A DNA stretch of 64,000 bases from Belnapia sp. F-4-1. GTDB taxonomy: Bacteria; Pseudomonadota; Alphaproteobacteria; Acetobacterales; Acetobacteraceae. Under the pieces are notes generated by a model that did no database searches, had not been told where the DNA came from, and saw only the letters and a program-made list of their open reading frames with translations. The stretch covers positions 1,632,819 through 1,696,818 of the forward strand of contig NZ_KN676113.1 in NCBI RefSeq assembly GCF_000802185.1, given 5' to 3'. The translations under genes and the position numbers were made by a program. Positions 9,697-19,321 of this stretch are shown in pieces (position 1 is the stretch's first letter; every line of letters starts with the position of its first letter).

Positions 9697-11367
9697 ATGC
9701 CCGATGTCGGCGTCCTCCAGGACCAGCAGATCGCTCCCGGCCCGCCCCGGCGGAAGCGCTGGGTTTCGCCCCTGCTGCGGCGGATCCTGCTGCTGAACGT
9801 GCTGCCGCCGGCCTTGTTGGCCGCCGCCATGCTGTATCTCGACCAGTACCAGAACGGCCTGCTCGCTGCCGAGGTGGAGGCGCTGCGCACCCAGGCGCGC
9901 ATCTATGCCGGCGCCATCGCCGAGGCCGGCACCCGGATGCAGGACGACCGCGCCGTGCTGGTGCCGGAGGCCGTCCGCCCGCTGCTGCGGCGCCTGGTCG
10001 ACCCTTCGCCCAATACCCAGGCGCGGCTGTTCGACAATACCGGCCTCGTCGTCGCCGACAGCCGGGTGCGCGAGGGCTCCGGCGGCGCCGTGGTGACGGA
10101 GCCGCTGCCGCCGCCCGAGCCGCGCGGCGCCTTCTCCATCACCATCGCCGGGCTCTACGACAAGCTGCTGCGCCTGGTGCCGCGCGACAGCCAATCGGAT
10201 GTGGCGGTGGATATCGCACCCGACGCCCCCTCCTTCGACTGGCAGCCCAATCTCGGCCCCGATCGGCGGGAGGAACTGCGCCTGGCGCTCGAGGGCGGCG
10301 TGACGCCCTATATCCGTCGCACCGCGGATGGCCGGCTGCTGGTCTCGGTGGCGGAGCCGGCGCGGCGCGGCAACCAGTCGGTCGGCATCGTCCTGCTGAC
10401 GCGGGAGGCGCGCGAGGTGGACCAGCGCCTGTTCGAGATCAGGGCGAGCGTGCTCGGTATCTTCGTCATCGCGCTGATCCTGACGGTGCTGCTCTCGCTC
10501 TACCTGGCGCAGACGCTGGCGAACCCGATCATGCAGCTGGCCGGCGCGGCGGCGGCCATGCGCCAGGGCGAGGGCCGCGGCGGCAGCGTGCCCCCCGCCG
10601 TGCTGGCGCGGGAGGACGAGATCGGCATCCTGGCGCGGGACCTGCAATCCGCCGCACGCGCCCTCTGGGCCCGGATCGACACCAACGAGCGCTTCGCCGC
10701 CGACGTGGCGCACGAGTTGCGCAACCCACTGACCAGCGTGCGCTCCGCCATCGAGACGCTGCGGCGCATCGAGAACCCCGACCAGCAGCGGCGGCTGCTC
10801 GCCATCATCGCCGAGGACGCGGTGCGGATGGACCGGCTGATCGCCGACATCTCCGACAGCTCCCGCGTCGATGCCGAGCTGTCGCGCACCGTGGCCGTGC
10901 CGGTGGACATCTCGCCCATCCTCTCGACGCTGGCCGAGCTGCACAACGCCACGCGCGGAGAGGACGACCCGGAGGTGGTGCTGGAAGCGCCGGCCGGCCC
11001 GCTGGTGGTGCGCGGCGTCGAGGGGCGGCTGGTGCAGGTGATGCGCAACCTGCTCGGCAACGCCCTCTCCTTCAGCCCGAAGGATGGCCGCGTCTGGGTC
11101 CGCGCCCGGCCGACCGGCGCCATGGTCGAGGTGGTGGTGGAGGACGAGGGCCCCGGCATCCCGGAGGCGAAGCTCGAGGGCATCTTCGAGCGCTTCTACT
11201 CCGAGCGGCCGAGCGGCGAGCATTTCGGCAAGCATTCCGGCCTCGGCCTCTCGATAAGCCGGCAGATCGTGGAGGGGCTCCGCGGCCGCATCGCCGCCGA
11301 GAACCGGCGCGACGCCGAGGGGAAGGTGACCGGCGCGCGGTTCATCATCCAGTTGCCGGTCGGATAA
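9697..11367 (+). CDS. ChvG/ExoS-like sensor histidine kinase
   Basis: The 556-residue kinase has two membrane helices (about 28-48 and 250-270) enclosing a periplasmic sensor of about 200 residues. A HAMP segment, a HisKA domain with the phospho-acceptor His at about 339 (VAHELRNPLTSVRSAIETL) and an HATPase domain follow, with N box RNLLGNALSF and G box EDEGPGIP. The overall layout and sensor match the ChvG/ExoS/BvrS family, which controls the acid and envelope response with ChvI. No chvI-like regulator or hprK lies beside it, so its partner is elsewhere. Confidence 0.82.
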   Translation: MPDVGVLQDQQIAPGPPRRKRWVSPLLRRILLLNVLPPALLAAAMLYLDQYQNGLLAAEVEALRTQARIYAGAIAEAGTRMQDDRAVLVPEAVRPLLRRLVDPSPNTQARLFDNTGLVVADSRVREGSGGAVVTEPLPPPEPRGAFSITIAGLYDKLLRLVPRDSQSDVAVDIAPDAPSFDWQPNLGPDRREELRLALEGGVTPYIRRTADGRLLVSVAEPARRGNQSVGIVLLTREAREVDQRLFEIRASVLGIFVIALILTVLLSLYLAQTLANPIMQLAGAAAAMRQGEGRGGSVPPAVLAREDEIGILARDLQSAARALWARIDTNERFAADVAHELRNPLTSVRSAIETLRRIENPDQQRRLLAIIAEDAVRMDRLIADISDSSRVDAELSRTVAVPVDISPILSTLAELHNATRGEDDPEVVLEAPAGPLVVRGVEGRLVQVMRNLLGNALSFSPKDGRVWVRARPTGAMVEVVVEDEGPGIPEAKLEGIFERFYSERPSGEHFGKHSGLGLSISRQIVEGLRGRIAAENRRDAEGKVTGARFIIQLPVG

Positions 11368-11424
11368 GTCCCGCAACATCCGCTCACGCGACTTCCGGGC
11401 GGAACCGGGCTATCCTCTCCCGCC

Positions 11425-12357
11425 ATGGGTCATATCATCATCACCGAATACATGGCGGAGACGGCCATCGCCCAGCTGAGCGAGGCGCATCCGACGCTCT
11501 ACGACCCCGATCTCGGCACCGCTCCTGACCGCCTGCGCGGCCTGCTCGCCGAGGCGAGGGCGCTGATCGTCCGCAACCGAACCCGCGTCGATGCCACCCT
11601 GCTGGAGGCAGCCCCCAAGCTCCGCGTGCTCGGCCGGCTTGGCGTCGGCCTCTACAACATCGACCTCGACGCCTGCCGCCAGCGCCGGTTGGAGGTGATC
11701 CCCGCCGCCGGGGCCAATGCGGATTCCGTCGCCGAATACGCCATCCTCTCGGTGGGCATGCTGCTGCGCGGCGCCTTCCAGGCGAGCGCCGCCGTGGCCG
11801 CCGGGGAGTGGCCGCGCGAGCGCCTCAGCACGGGTCGGGAGATGTCGGGCAAGACGCTCGGCATCCTCGGCTTCGGCGATATCGGCCGCCGCGTCGCCCG
11901 ACTGGGCCGCGCCTTCGGCATGCGCATCGTGGCGCATGACCCGATCCTGCCGCTCGACCATTCCGGCTGGGCCGAGACCGGGACGGAGCCCGTCCCCCTC
12001 GACCGGCTGGTCGCCGAGGCGGATGCCGTCACCCTGCATGTCCCGCTGGAAGCGGCGACGCGCGGCCTCGTCTCCGCCGAGTTCCTGGCGGCGATGAAGC
12101 CCGGCGCCATGCTGGTCAACGCCTCGCGCGGCGGGGTGGTGGACGAGGCGGCGCTGGCCGCCGCGCTGCGCTCCGGCCATCTCGGCGGTGCCGTGCTCGA
12201 CGTCTTCGAGGAGGAGCCGCTGGCCCCGGGCAACCCGCTCGCCGGGGTGCCGAACCTGATTCTGACGCCGCACATCGCCGGCGCGACGCGGGAGAGCAAC
12301 CTCCGCGTTTCCTCCCTCATCGCCGCCCGGGTGCTGGTCGCCCTGGCGATGGACTGA
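11425..12357 (+). CDS. D-2-hydroxyacid dehydrogenase (phosphoglycerate dehydrogenase-like)
   Basis: The 310-residue NAD-dependent dehydrogenase has the Rossmann motif GFGDIGRRVARLGRAFG (about 150-166), the catalytic Arg in NASRGGVVDE, the Glu in LDVFEEEPL and the His in LTPHIAGATRES. These are the complete catalytic triad of the family. It lacks the C-terminal ACT domain of full-length SerA. The substrate cannot be read from sequence; hydroxypyruvate, sulfolactate or another 2-hydroxyacid is possible. It begins 57 bp after the kinase gene and leads a plus-strand run through the lipid transporter genes. Confidence 0.85.
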   Translation: MGHIIITEYMAETAIAQLSEAHPTLYDPDLGTAPDRLRGLLAEARALIVRNRTRVDATLLEAAPKLRVLGRLGVGLYNIDLDACRQRRLEVIPAAGANADSVAEYAILSVGMLLRGAFQASAAVAAGEWPRERLSTGREMSGKTLGILGFGDIGRRVARLGRAFGMRIVAHDPILPLDHSGWAETGTEPVPLDRLVAEADAVTLHVPLEAATRGLVSAEFLAAMKPGAMLVNASRGGVVDEAALAAALRSGHLGGAVLDVFEEEPLAPGNPLAGVPNLILTPHIAGATRESNLRVSSLIAARVLVALAMD

Positions 12358-12362
12358 ACCGC

Positions 12363-13160
12363 GTGCTGCCCGAACCTGCTCCCATTCCCCGCCCGCCGGA
12401 GCCGCACCGCATCTGCGGCGCCGCCCCGGTGCGAGCCCTCTTCATCCGCCGCCCCGAGGCGGTGCTGCGCCTCTTCTATACCGAGGCGATGCGGCGGATG
12501 GCCGGGCCGCTCTGTGCCCATCTCGCCCGCACCCGGCGGCCCTACCGCGAGGTCCCGCCGGAGGAGCTGGCGCGCATCGCCGGCACGCCACACCATGGCG
12601 GCATCTGCGCCATCGCCCAGGTGCGCTACGCCGAGCGGCTGCAGGGTCCCGTCCTCCCCGCCGACCTGCCCCGTGCGCCGCTGCTGCCGGTGCTGGACGG
12701 CATCGGCAACCCGCACAACCTGGGCGCCATCGCCCGCTCCGCCGCCTTCTTCGGCTGCCGCGCCCTGCTGCTGTCGGAGGATGGGCGTCAAGCCGATCTC
12801 TCCGACGCCGCCTTCCGCACCGCCGAGGGCGGGCTGGAGTTGCTGCGGGTGCTGCGCGCGCGCGACCTGCCTGCGCTGCTGCGGGCGATGCAGCGCGACT
12901 TCCTCGTCGTCGCCGCCACCGCCACCGGCGGCCACGCTCCCGAAGCGCTGCCGCGCGACCGGCCCGTTGCCCTCGTCCTCGGCAATGAGGAGCAGGGGCC
13001 CTCCACGCCCGTGCTGGAGGCCTGCCCGGCGCGGGTGACGCTGGCCGCCGCCGGGCCGGTCGAGAGCCTCAACGTCTCGGCCGCCGCCGCCGTGCTGTTC
13101 CATGCGCTCGGCGGACCGTCACCGGCCCCCGCGCCGCAACGCCCCCGGCCCCGCCGCTGA
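12363..13160 (+). CDS. SpoU/TrmH family RNA 2'-O-methyltransferase
   Basis: This 265-residue protein has the three SPOUT motifs: DGIGNPHNLGAIARSAAFFG (motif 1), PVALVLGNEEQGPS (motif 2) and VESLNVSAAAAVLFHAL (motif 3). A substrate-binding L30e-like domain precedes them. It should methylate ribose 2'-OH groups in rRNA or tRNA using S-adenosylmethionine; the target nucleotide is not determinable. Translation starts at GTG 12363. It sits 5 bp after the dehydrogenase and 2 bp before the permease gene, so it is probably cotranscribed. Confidence 0.88.
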   Translation: MLPEPAPIPRPPEPHRICGAAPVRALFIRRPEAVLRLFYTEAMRRMAGPLCAHLARTRRPYREVPPEELARIAGTPHHGGICAIAQVRYAERLQGPVLPADLPRAPLLPVLDGIGNPHNLGAIARSAAFFGCRALLLSEDGRQADLSDAAFRTAEGGLELLRVLRARDLPALLRAMQRDFLVVAATATGGHAPEALPRDRPVALVLGNEEQGPSTPVLEACPARVTLAAAGPVESLNVSAAAAVLFHALGGPSPAPAPQRPRPRR

Positions 13161-13162
13161 GC

Positions 13163-14263
13163 ATGCCGGCGACGCTCGCCGCCACGGCGGACGGCTCGGC
13201 CGCCCCCCTCGCCTTCGCCGGCAGCCTCGATGCCGCCGCCACCGCCCGGCTCTGGCCGGAGGCGATGCGGCGGATGCAGGGCGTGCGCGCCCTCACCCTC
13301 GACCTCGCCGGCCTCACTGGTCTGGATACCGCCGGCGCCGTGCTGCTGCTGCGGCTGGAGCGCATGGCGGGCGAGACGGCCTGGCGCGGCCTGCCCACCG
13401 GCCCGCTCCAGGCGGTGCTGGACCGCACCCGCCAGGCGCTGGCCGCCCCCGCGCCTGCCGAGGCGCCACGCCTGCCGCCGCTTGCCCTCCTCGGCCAGAC
13501 GACGGTCCGGCGCGGGCAGGACATGCTCGGCCAGGTCGCCTTCCTCGGCGAGGCGGTGGTCGCCGGGATGGGCACGCTGCGCCGGCCCTGGCGCCTCCGC
13601 CTCGGCGAGGTGCTGCGCCACCTGGACGAGGCGGGGCTGCGCGCCTTCGGCCTGACGCTGCTGCTCGGCGTGCTGATCGGGGTGATCCTCGCCTTCCAGT
13701 CCTCCATCCCGATGCGGCGCTTCGGGGCGGAGATCTTCATCCCCAACCTCGTCGGCATCTCCCTGCTGCGGGAGCTCGGCCCGCTGATGGCCGCCGTCAT
13801 CCTCGCCGGCCGCACCGGCTCCGCCTTCGCCGCGGAGCTCGGCACCATGGTGGTGAACGAGGAGATCGACGCGCTGCGCATCATGGGCATCGACCCGGTG
13901 GCCTGGCTGGTGCTGCCGCGGCTGCTGGCGGCGATCCTCGTCATGCCCGTGCTCGCCCTGCTGATGGACCTCGCCGGGCTCGTCGGCATGGCCGGGGTGA
14001 TGGCCTCGCTCGGCTTCCCGCCCGTCAGCGTCGTCAACCAGCTGCGTCGGGCCATCGGCCTGCACGACCTGCTCGGCGGGCTGTTCAAGGCCGCCGTCTT
14101 CGGCCTCTCCATCGGCCTCGTCGGCTGCCGCGCGGGGCTTTCGGCCGGGCGCGGGCCGCGGGCGGTGGGCGATGCGGCGACCATGGCCGTGGTCGGCGGC
14201 ATCGTCTCCATCGTGATGCTGGACGGCGTCTTCTCCATCCTGTTCTTCCGGCTCGGCTGGTGA
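13163..14263 (+). CDS. mlaE: MlaE-type lipid ABC transporter permease with N-terminal STAS domain
   Basis: The 366-residue protein begins with a STAS-like domain (about 15-75, with LTLDLAGLTGLDTAGAVLLL). The MlaE permease domain follows, with FQSSIPMRRFGAEIFIPNLVGISLLRELGPL in two adjoining motifs, AGRTGSAFAAELGTM and five or six membrane helices. In Escherichia coli the STAS protein MlaB is separate; here it is fused. The complex should move phospholipids between inner and outer membranes. Its stop overlaps the ATPase gene start by one base. Confidence 0.9.
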   Translation: MPATLAATADGSAAPLAFAGSLDAAATARLWPEAMRRMQGVRALTLDLAGLTGLDTAGAVLLLRLERMAGETAWRGLPTGPLQAVLDRTRQALAAPAPAEAPRLPPLALLGQTTVRRGQDMLGQVAFLGEAVVAGMGTLRRPWRLRLGEVLRHLDEAGLRAFGLTLLLGVLIGVILAFQSSIPMRRFGAEIFIPNLVGISLLRELGPLMAAVILAGRTGSAFAAELGTMVVNEEIDALRIMGIDPVAWLVLPRLLAAILVMPVLALLMDLAGLVGMAGVMASLGFPPVSVVNQLRRAIGLHDLLGGLFKAAVFGLSIGLVGCRAGLSAGRGPRAVGDAATMAVVGGIVSIVMLDGVFSILFFRLGW

Positions 14264-15015
14264 TGGCCGAGGCCGTCCTTCGCGTCGAAGACCTGGCCGC
14301 GCGCTTCGACGGGCGGACCATCTTCGAGCACGTCTCCTTCGAGGTCCGCCGCGGCGAGGTCTTCGTCATCCTCGGCGGCTCCGGCTCCGGCAAGTCGACG
14401 CTGCTGAAGCACATCATCGGCCTCTACCCGCCGGCCGAGGGGCGCGTCGAAATCCTTGGCGAGGCGATGGAGGGGCTCTCCGGCGAGGCGCGCAACGCCC
14501 TGCTGCGGCGGATCGGGGTGATGTGGCAGTCGGGCGCGCTGTTCGGCTCGCTCACCCTGGCCGAGAATGTCGAGGTGCCGCTCGAGCGGCACACGGACCT
14601 GCCGCCCGAGGCGCGGGCGCTGGTGGCGCGGGCGAAGCTCGGCCTCGTTGGCCTGGCGGACGCCGCCGGGCGGCTGCCGGCCGAGATCTCCGGCGGCATG
14701 GCGAAGCGGGCGGGCATCGCGCGCGCCATGGCGCTCGACCCGCCCATCCTCTTCCTCGACGAGCCCTCGGCCGGGCTCGACCCGATCACCTCCGCCGGGC
14801 TCGATGCGCTGATCAAGCAGTTGGCCCGCGACCTCGGCACCACCTTCGTCGTGGTGACGCACGAGCTGCAATCGATCCTCGCCATCGGCGACCGCTGCAT
14901 CATGCTCGACAAGGCGGCGCGCGGGATGATCGCCGAGGGCGACCCGCGCCGCCTGCGCGAGGAGAGCGACAACCCGGTGGTCCGGGCCTTCTTCCGCCGC
15001 GAGGTGCTGGACTGA
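14263..15015 (+). CDS. mlaF: MlaF-type lipid ABC transporter ATPase
   Basis: The 250-residue ATPase has Walker A GGSGSGKSTLLKHIIG, Q-loop WQSGALFGSLT, signature SGGMAKRAGIARAMA, Walker B LFLDEPSAGLDPIT and the H-loop VVTHEL. The SGGMAKR signature and Gln-Ser-Gly-Ala-Leu-Phe segment are typical of MlaF/Mkl transporters. It energises the MlaE permease. It is overlapped by mlaE and mlaD at both ends (TGATG). Confidence 0.93.
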   Translation: MAEAVLRVEDLAARFDGRTIFEHVSFEVRRGEVFVILGGSGSGKSTLLKHIIGLYPPAEGRVEILGEAMEGLSGEARNALLRRIGVMWQSGALFGSLTLAENVEVPLERHTDLPPEARALVARAKLGLVGLADAAGRLPAEISGGMAKRAGIARAMALDPPILFLDEPSAGLDPITSAGLDALIKQLARDLGTTFVVVTHELQSILAIGDRCIMLDKAARGMIAEGDPRRLREESDNPVVRAFFRREVLD

Positions 15016-16034
15016 TGCCGCAGAGCCGTGGCCTCTATTTCCGTGTCGGCGCGCTGGTGCTGGCCGGGCTTGCGCTGACGATCGGCTTCGTCCTGTTCTT
15101 CACCGCCAGCCGCTTCGGCCGCGGCGCCGCCATCTATGAAACCTACCTTCGGGAATCCGTGCAGGGGCTCGATGTCGGCTCGGCGGTGCGCTACCGCGGC
15201 GTCGCCATCGGCCGCGTCACCGAGATCGGCCTCGTCACCGCCGAGTACCGGGTGCCGGACCGCACCGCCTTCGGCGCCGTCTTCCAGCTCGTCTATGTGC
15301 GCTTCGCCGTGGACATCTCCAGGGCGGGCGAGGTGCCCGCGGTCGACGAGGCGGTGCGCCTCGGGCTCCGCGTCCGCATCGCCGCGCAGGGCATCACCGG
15401 CGTGAACTACCTGGAGATGGACTTCCTCGACCCCGGCCGCTTCCCGCCCCGCGAGGTGCCCTGGGAGCCGCACTACCCCTATGTGCCGGCGGTGCCCTCC
15501 ACCGTCGCCCAGGTGCGGAACGCGGCGGAGGACCTGTTGCAGAAGCTGCAGACCGTCGATCTCGCCGGGCTGCTCGACAATGGCATCGGACTGGTCGCCG
15601 AGCTGCGCGCCCAGCTGCGCGACGGCGATGCGGCCGTGGCGCTGCGCGAGGCGGCCAGCCTGCTCCGCAGCCTCCGCGCCCAGGCCGAGGGCGCCGACCT
15701 GCCGGGGCTGGCCACGGAGCTGCGCGGCGCCGCCGCCGATGCCCGCGCCCTGGTCAACGGGCGCGAGGCGCAGCAGACACTGGCCAATGCCGCCGCCGCC
15801 ATGGCGGAGCTGCGGACGGTCGTCGCCCGCCTGCCGAACACCGTCGCCACGCTCGACGGCAGCCTGCGCAATGTCCGCGGCGCCACCACCGACCTCCAGG
15901 CGGAGCTGGGCCCGATCCTGCGCGACCTGCGCGTCGCCATCGCCAATCTCCGCGAGACGACGGAGCAGCTGCGCCGCTACCCCTCCCAGGCCATCCTCGG
16001 CGCGCCGCCGCCGGCGCCGGAGCCCCGCCGATGA
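15015..16034 (+). CDS. mlaD: MCE-domain lipid-binding protein (MlaD-type)
   Basis: The 339-residue protein has one N-terminal membrane anchor (about 9-30) and an MCE domain (about 38-125, with VQGLDVGSAVRYRGVAIGRV and RIAAQGITGVNYLEMDFL). A long C-terminal helical region of about 200 residues follows, rich in Ala, Leu, Arg and Glu. That extended form resembles alphaproteobacterial MCE proteins thought to form a periplasmic lipid channel. It ends Pro-rich and overlaps the following lipoprotein gene (ATGA). Confidence 0.9.
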   Translation: MPQSRGLYFRVGALVLAGLALTIGFVLFFTASRFGRGAAIYETYLRESVQGLDVGSAVRYRGVAIGRVTEIGLVTAEYRVPDRTAFGAVFQLVYVRFAVDISRAGEVPAVDEAVRLGLRVRIAAQGITGVNYLEMDFLDPGRFPPREVPWEPHYPYVPAVPSTVAQVRNAAEDLLQKLQTVDLAGLLDNGIGLVAELRAQLRDGDAAVALREAASLLRSLRAQAEGADLPGLATELRGAAADARALVNGREAQQTLANAAAAMAELRTVVARLPNTVATLDGSLRNVRGATTDLQAELGPILRDLRVAIANLRETTEQLRRYPSQAILGAPPPAPEPRR

Positions 16035-16651
16035 CCACCCGCCGCACCGTCCTGCTGCTGCCGCTGCTGGCCGGGTGCAGCGTGCTGCCCAACCGGCCCT
16101 ACCAGGAGACGCAGCGCTTCAGCCTTTCGCCCGAGCGCCCCGCGCGCGCCACGCCGCCGCGCAACGCGCCGGTGCTGCTGGTCCGCAGCCTGCGCGCCGC
16201 GCCGGGGCTGGAGGGACGCGGGCTGCGCAGCCTCACCGCCGATGGCCAGGTCGCCACCGCCTACTGGCAGGAATGGGTGGCACCCCCCGCCGATGCGGCG
16301 GAGGAGGCGCTGCGCCGCTGGCTGCTGGCGAGCGGGCGCTTTGCCGCCGTCACCCAGCCCGGCTCCCGCCTGCGCGCCAGCCTGGTGCTGGAGGGCGAGC
16401 TGATTCGCCTCCAGGCCGAACCGGCCGCCGGCCGCGCGGTGGCCGCGCTGTCCATCCTGCTGCTGGCGGAGCCGCCGTCCGGCCCCGGCGAGGCCCGTAT
16501 CCTCGCCCAGTTCACGGCCGGGGGCAGCGCGTCCCTTCCGCCGGGCCTCGACCCGCGTGCCCCGGGGCCGGAGGCGGCGGCGGCGCTCTCCGCTGCGCTC
16601 GGCGAGGCCCTGGCCCGGGTGGAGGAGGGGCTGGCCGCCGCCAAGCGGTGA
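16031..16651 (+). CDS. ABC transport auxiliary lipoprotein (PqiC/DUF330-like)
   Basis: The 206-residue product has a twin-Arg-containing leader and lipobox LLAGCS, so Cys at about 16 should be lipidated. The YQETQRFSLSPERP start and the later ATAYWQEWVAPPADAAEEALRRWLL match the auxiliary lipoprotein family found beside MCE transporters. It probably sits in the outer membrane as the far end of the lipid bridge. It is the last gene of the transporter operon and meets the minus-strand response regulator gene 6 bp downstream. Confidence 0.82.
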   Translation: MTTRRTVLLLPLLAGCSVLPNRPYQETQRFSLSPERPARATPPRNAPVLLVRSLRAAPGLEGRGLRSLTADGQVATAYWQEWVAPPADAAEEALRRWLLASGRFAAVTQPGSRLRASLVLEGELIRLQAEPAAGRAVAALSILLLAEPPSGPGEARILAQFTAGGSASLPPGLDPRAPGPEAAAALSAALGEALARVEEGLAAAKR

Positions 16652-16657
16652 ACCGCC

Positions 16658-17047
16658 CTACGCCTCGCGCTCCAGCCGCTCCACCTCATCGGCCAGGTGG
16701 CCGAACGGGGTCGGTTTGGTCAGGATGGTGATCGGCCCGCCGAGCGCCCGCAGCGCCGCCGACGCCTCCGGCACGTGATTGGCCGACATCACCACCACCG
16801 GCAGGCCCGGCCAGCGGCGGCGCAAGGCCTGCACCAGCTCGTCGCCCCGCATACGGGGCATCTGCATGTCGGTCACCACCACGTCGAAGGGGCCGAGCCG
16901 CGCCTCCAGCTCCAGCGCCGCCTGGCCGTCGCTCGCCATGGTGACGGCGTGGCCACGCTCTTCCAGCTCCTGCTCCACCGCCAGGCCGATCAGGGCCTCG
17001 TCCTCGGCCACCAGGATGCGAAGCCTGCGATAGGCGGGGCCTCTCAT
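16658..17047 (-). CDS. Single-domain response regulator
   Basis: This 129-residue receiver-only protein has the acidic pair in LRILVAEDEALIG, the phospho-acceptor Asp in VVVTDMQMPRMRGDEL, the Ser of VVVMSAN and the Lys of ILTKPTPFG. It has no output domain. The ATG at 17047 places the receiver fold at the usual position. It lies just downstream of the sensor kinase gene on the same strand, about 106 bp apart, so the two probably form a pair. Confidence 0.87.
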   Translation of the reverse strand: MRGPAYRRLRILVAEDEALIGLAVEQELEERGHAVTMASDGQAALELEARLGPFDVVVTDMQMPRMRGDELVQALRRRWPGLPVVVMSANHVPEASAALRALGGPITILTKPTPFGHLADEVERLEREA

Positions 17048-17153
17048 CCTGTCGGTATCCCCTCGTTGCAGTAGGCGGACGCGCCTCCACCGAACAAGCC
17101 ACAGCAACGGCGGAAGGTCCAAGGAAAACTCATGCAGATGGCGCGGCGCAGGA

Positions 17154-18197
17154 TCAGGGTGCGGAAAACCGCATGACCCAGCGCAGCCCCGGCCGGTTGC
17201 TCCCAGGGCTCAACGCCGAGGCATCCAGGCTGCCGCCGAGCTGCCCCGCCAGCGCCCGGCCGATCCGGGTGCCGAGGCCGCTCCCCTGCGGCGGCGCGCC
17301 GGGGTCGAAGCCAATGCCGTTATCCTCGACGGCAAGCACGAACTCCGCCTCATCCTGCCGGAAGCTTACCCGTATCCGCCCCTCCATCTCTCCGGGGAAG
17401 GCGTATTTCAGCGCATTGCCCACCAGCTCGTTCACCGTCAGCCCGACCGGCACGGCGCGCGCCATCGGCAGCGGGTGGTCCTCCGCCTGCACCATCATGG
17501 CGATCGGGCGCATGTCGACGGCAACCTCCCGCAGGTCCTGCACCAGCCCCTCGATGAAGCCGCGGCTGCTGACCACCGCCTGGCCGTCATCCCGGTGCCG
17601 GTCGAGCCGGGCATTGATCCGCGCCAACGCCATGATCCGGCCGGAGGCATCCTGCAAGGCTCGGCGTGCCTCCGGCTCCGCCGCCGCCCCGGCCTGCAGG
17701 TGCAGCGTCGCCGCCAGCCGCTGCAGGTCGTTCCGGGCGCGGTGCACCGCCTCGCTCAGCAGCGTGCCGCGCGACTCGGCCATCCGCGCCAGCTCGGCAT
17801 TGGCGAGGGCGAGGCCCGCCCGCTCCTGCGCCAGCCGGCGCAGCGCGACGTGCAGCGCCTCCATCAGGAAGGCGGTGAAGAGCGCGATGGCGAGGAAGAT
17901 CATCAACGCCAGCAGGTCCGAGGCATCGGTGATGCGCAGCAGGCCACCCGGCTCGAGCAGGAACCAGACCGCGAACGCCCCGCTCAGCAAGGCGGCGTAG
18001 ATGCCGGTGCCGCGGTCGAAGGCCAGCCCGGCGACGATCACCGCCGGGAAGAACAGCAGGAAGGGCAGCCCCGGCTTGTTGCCGAAGATCCAGAGCCGCA
18101 GGCCGAGACAGATCACCACCAGCAGCGTCGTCGCGCCGTAGCGCATCCAGACGGGCAGGCCGCGCGACCGCGCCGCGAGCAGGAAGAGCCGTTCCAT
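17154..18197 (-). CDS. Membrane sensor histidine kinase, HisKA_2/HWE type with DUF4118-like membrane module
   Basis: The 347-residue kinase begins with about four membrane helices (about residues 15-115) like the DUF4118 module of KdpD. A short coiled segment follows, then a HisKA_2 phosphorylation site EAVHRARNDLQRLAATLHLQ and an ATPase domain with N box LTVNELVGNALKYAFPG and G boxes VEDNGIGFDPG and GSGLGTRIG. This class usually signals to single-domain regulators, like the one encoded next. The ATG at 18197 has a strong AGGAGG just upstream. Confidence 0.85.
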   Translation of the reverse strand: MERLFLLAARSRGLPVWMRYGATTLLVVICLGLRLWIFGNKPGLPFLLFFPAVIVAGLAFDRGTGIYAALLSGAFAVWFLLEPGGLLRITDASDLLALMIFLAIALFTAFLMEALHVALRRLAQERAGLALANAELARMAESRGTLLSEAVHRARNDLQRLAATLHLQAGAAAEPEARRALQDASGRIMALARINARLDRHRDDGQAVVSSRGFIEGLVQDLREVAVDMRPIAMMVQAEDHPLPMARAVPVGLTVNELVGNALKYAFPGEMEGRIRVSFRQDEAEFVLAVEDNGIGFDPGAPPQGSGLGTRIGRALAGQLGGSLDASALSPGSNRPGLRWVMRFSAP

Positions 18198-18258
18198 GGA
18201 ACCTCCTGGGGAAGCGGACGCCGGAGACGGCACCGTCAACCCGAACGCCAGCGTGAGG

Positions 18259-19203
18259 TCAACGTTTCGCCTCGATGGCGTCCCAGATCGCCCGCTCCAG
18301 ATGCACGCCGTCGAAGCGCGCGATCTCCTGCAGGCCGGTCGGCGAGGTGACGTTGATCTCGGTGAGGTAGTCGCCGATGACGTCGATGCCGACGAAGATC
18401 ATCCCGCGCTCGCGCAGCGCCGGCCCGATGCGGGCGCAGATCTCCTGCTCGCGCGCGGTCAGCGTCGTCTTCTCCGGCCGCCCGCCGACATGCATGTTGC
18501 TGCGCGCCTCGCCCGCGGCCGGCACGCGGTTGATGGCGCCCATCGGCACGCCGTCGACAAGGATGATGCGCTTGTCGCCCTGCCGCACCTCGGGGACGTA
18601 GCGCTGCACCATCAGCGGCTCGCGCGAGCGCTCGGTGAACATCTCGACCAGGCTGTTGAGGTTGGAATCGCCCGGCTTGATGTGGAACACGCCCGCCCCG
18701 CCATTGCCGAAGAGCGGCTTGACGATGATGTCCTGGTGCTTCTCGCGGAAGGCCTGGATCTGCGCCCGGCTCGCCGTCACCAGCGTCTCCGGCATCAGGT
18801 CCTGGAACTGCAGGACGAAGAGCTTCTCGGGCGCGTTGCGTACGCTCGCCGGGTCGTTCACCACCAGCGTCTTCGGGTGGATGTGCTCCAGCAGATGCGT
18901 CGCGGTGATGTAGGCCATGTCGAAGGGCGGGTCCTGCCGCATCAGCACGACGTCCATGGTGGCGAGGTCGATCTCCTCCCGCGGGCCGAAGGCGTAGTGC
19001 GCACCCTGCTTGCGCTCGACGGTGACGGGCTCGCCCTGGGCCAGCAGCCGCCCGCCGACGAGGGCCAGGTCCCGCACATGGTAGTGCCAGAGCCGGTGGC
19101 CGCGGGCCTGCGCCTCCAGCATCAGGGCGAAGGTGCTGTCGGCGTCGATGTTGATGCCGGCGATCGGGTCCATCTGGACCGCCACCCGGAGGGCGCGCGC
19201 CAT
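18259..19203 (-). CDS. gshB: Glutathione synthetase
   Basis: GshB joins gamma-glutamylcysteine to glycine with ATP. The 314-residue product has the family start [20 protein letters not shown], the [21 protein letters not shown] motif, the ATP-grasp loop [15 protein letters not shown] and the C-terminal [13 protein letters not shown]. The ATG at 19203 has GGAG at good spacing; a GTG at 19215 would add four residues. No other glutathione gene is adjacent. The 118 bp upstream show no feature I can name. Confidence 0.95.
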   Translation of the reverse strand: MARALRVAVQMDPIAGINIDADSTFALMLEAQARGHRLWHYHVRDLALVGGRLLAQGEPVTVERKQGAHYAFGPREEIDLATMDVVLMRQDPPFDMAYITATHLLEHIHPKTLVVNDPASVRNAPEKLFVLQFQDLMPETLVTASRAQIQAFREKHQDIIVKPLFGNGGAGVFHIKPGDSNLNSLVEMFTERSREPLMVQRYVPEVRQGDKRIILVDGVPMGAINRVPAAGEARSNMHVGGRPEKTTLTAREQEICARIGPALRERGMIFVGIDVIGDYLTEINVTSPTGLQEIARFDGVHLERAIWDAIEAKR

Positions 19204-19321
19204 GGTCGTCTCCACTTGGTTCGGAGCGATTCCGTGCCCCGAACCGCGGGAAAAGGCCAGCGCTAAAGCCGGCCGGATTCAGCCCCCGCGCCCCGCGCCG
19301 TCCTGGCCATCGGGCCGGGCC

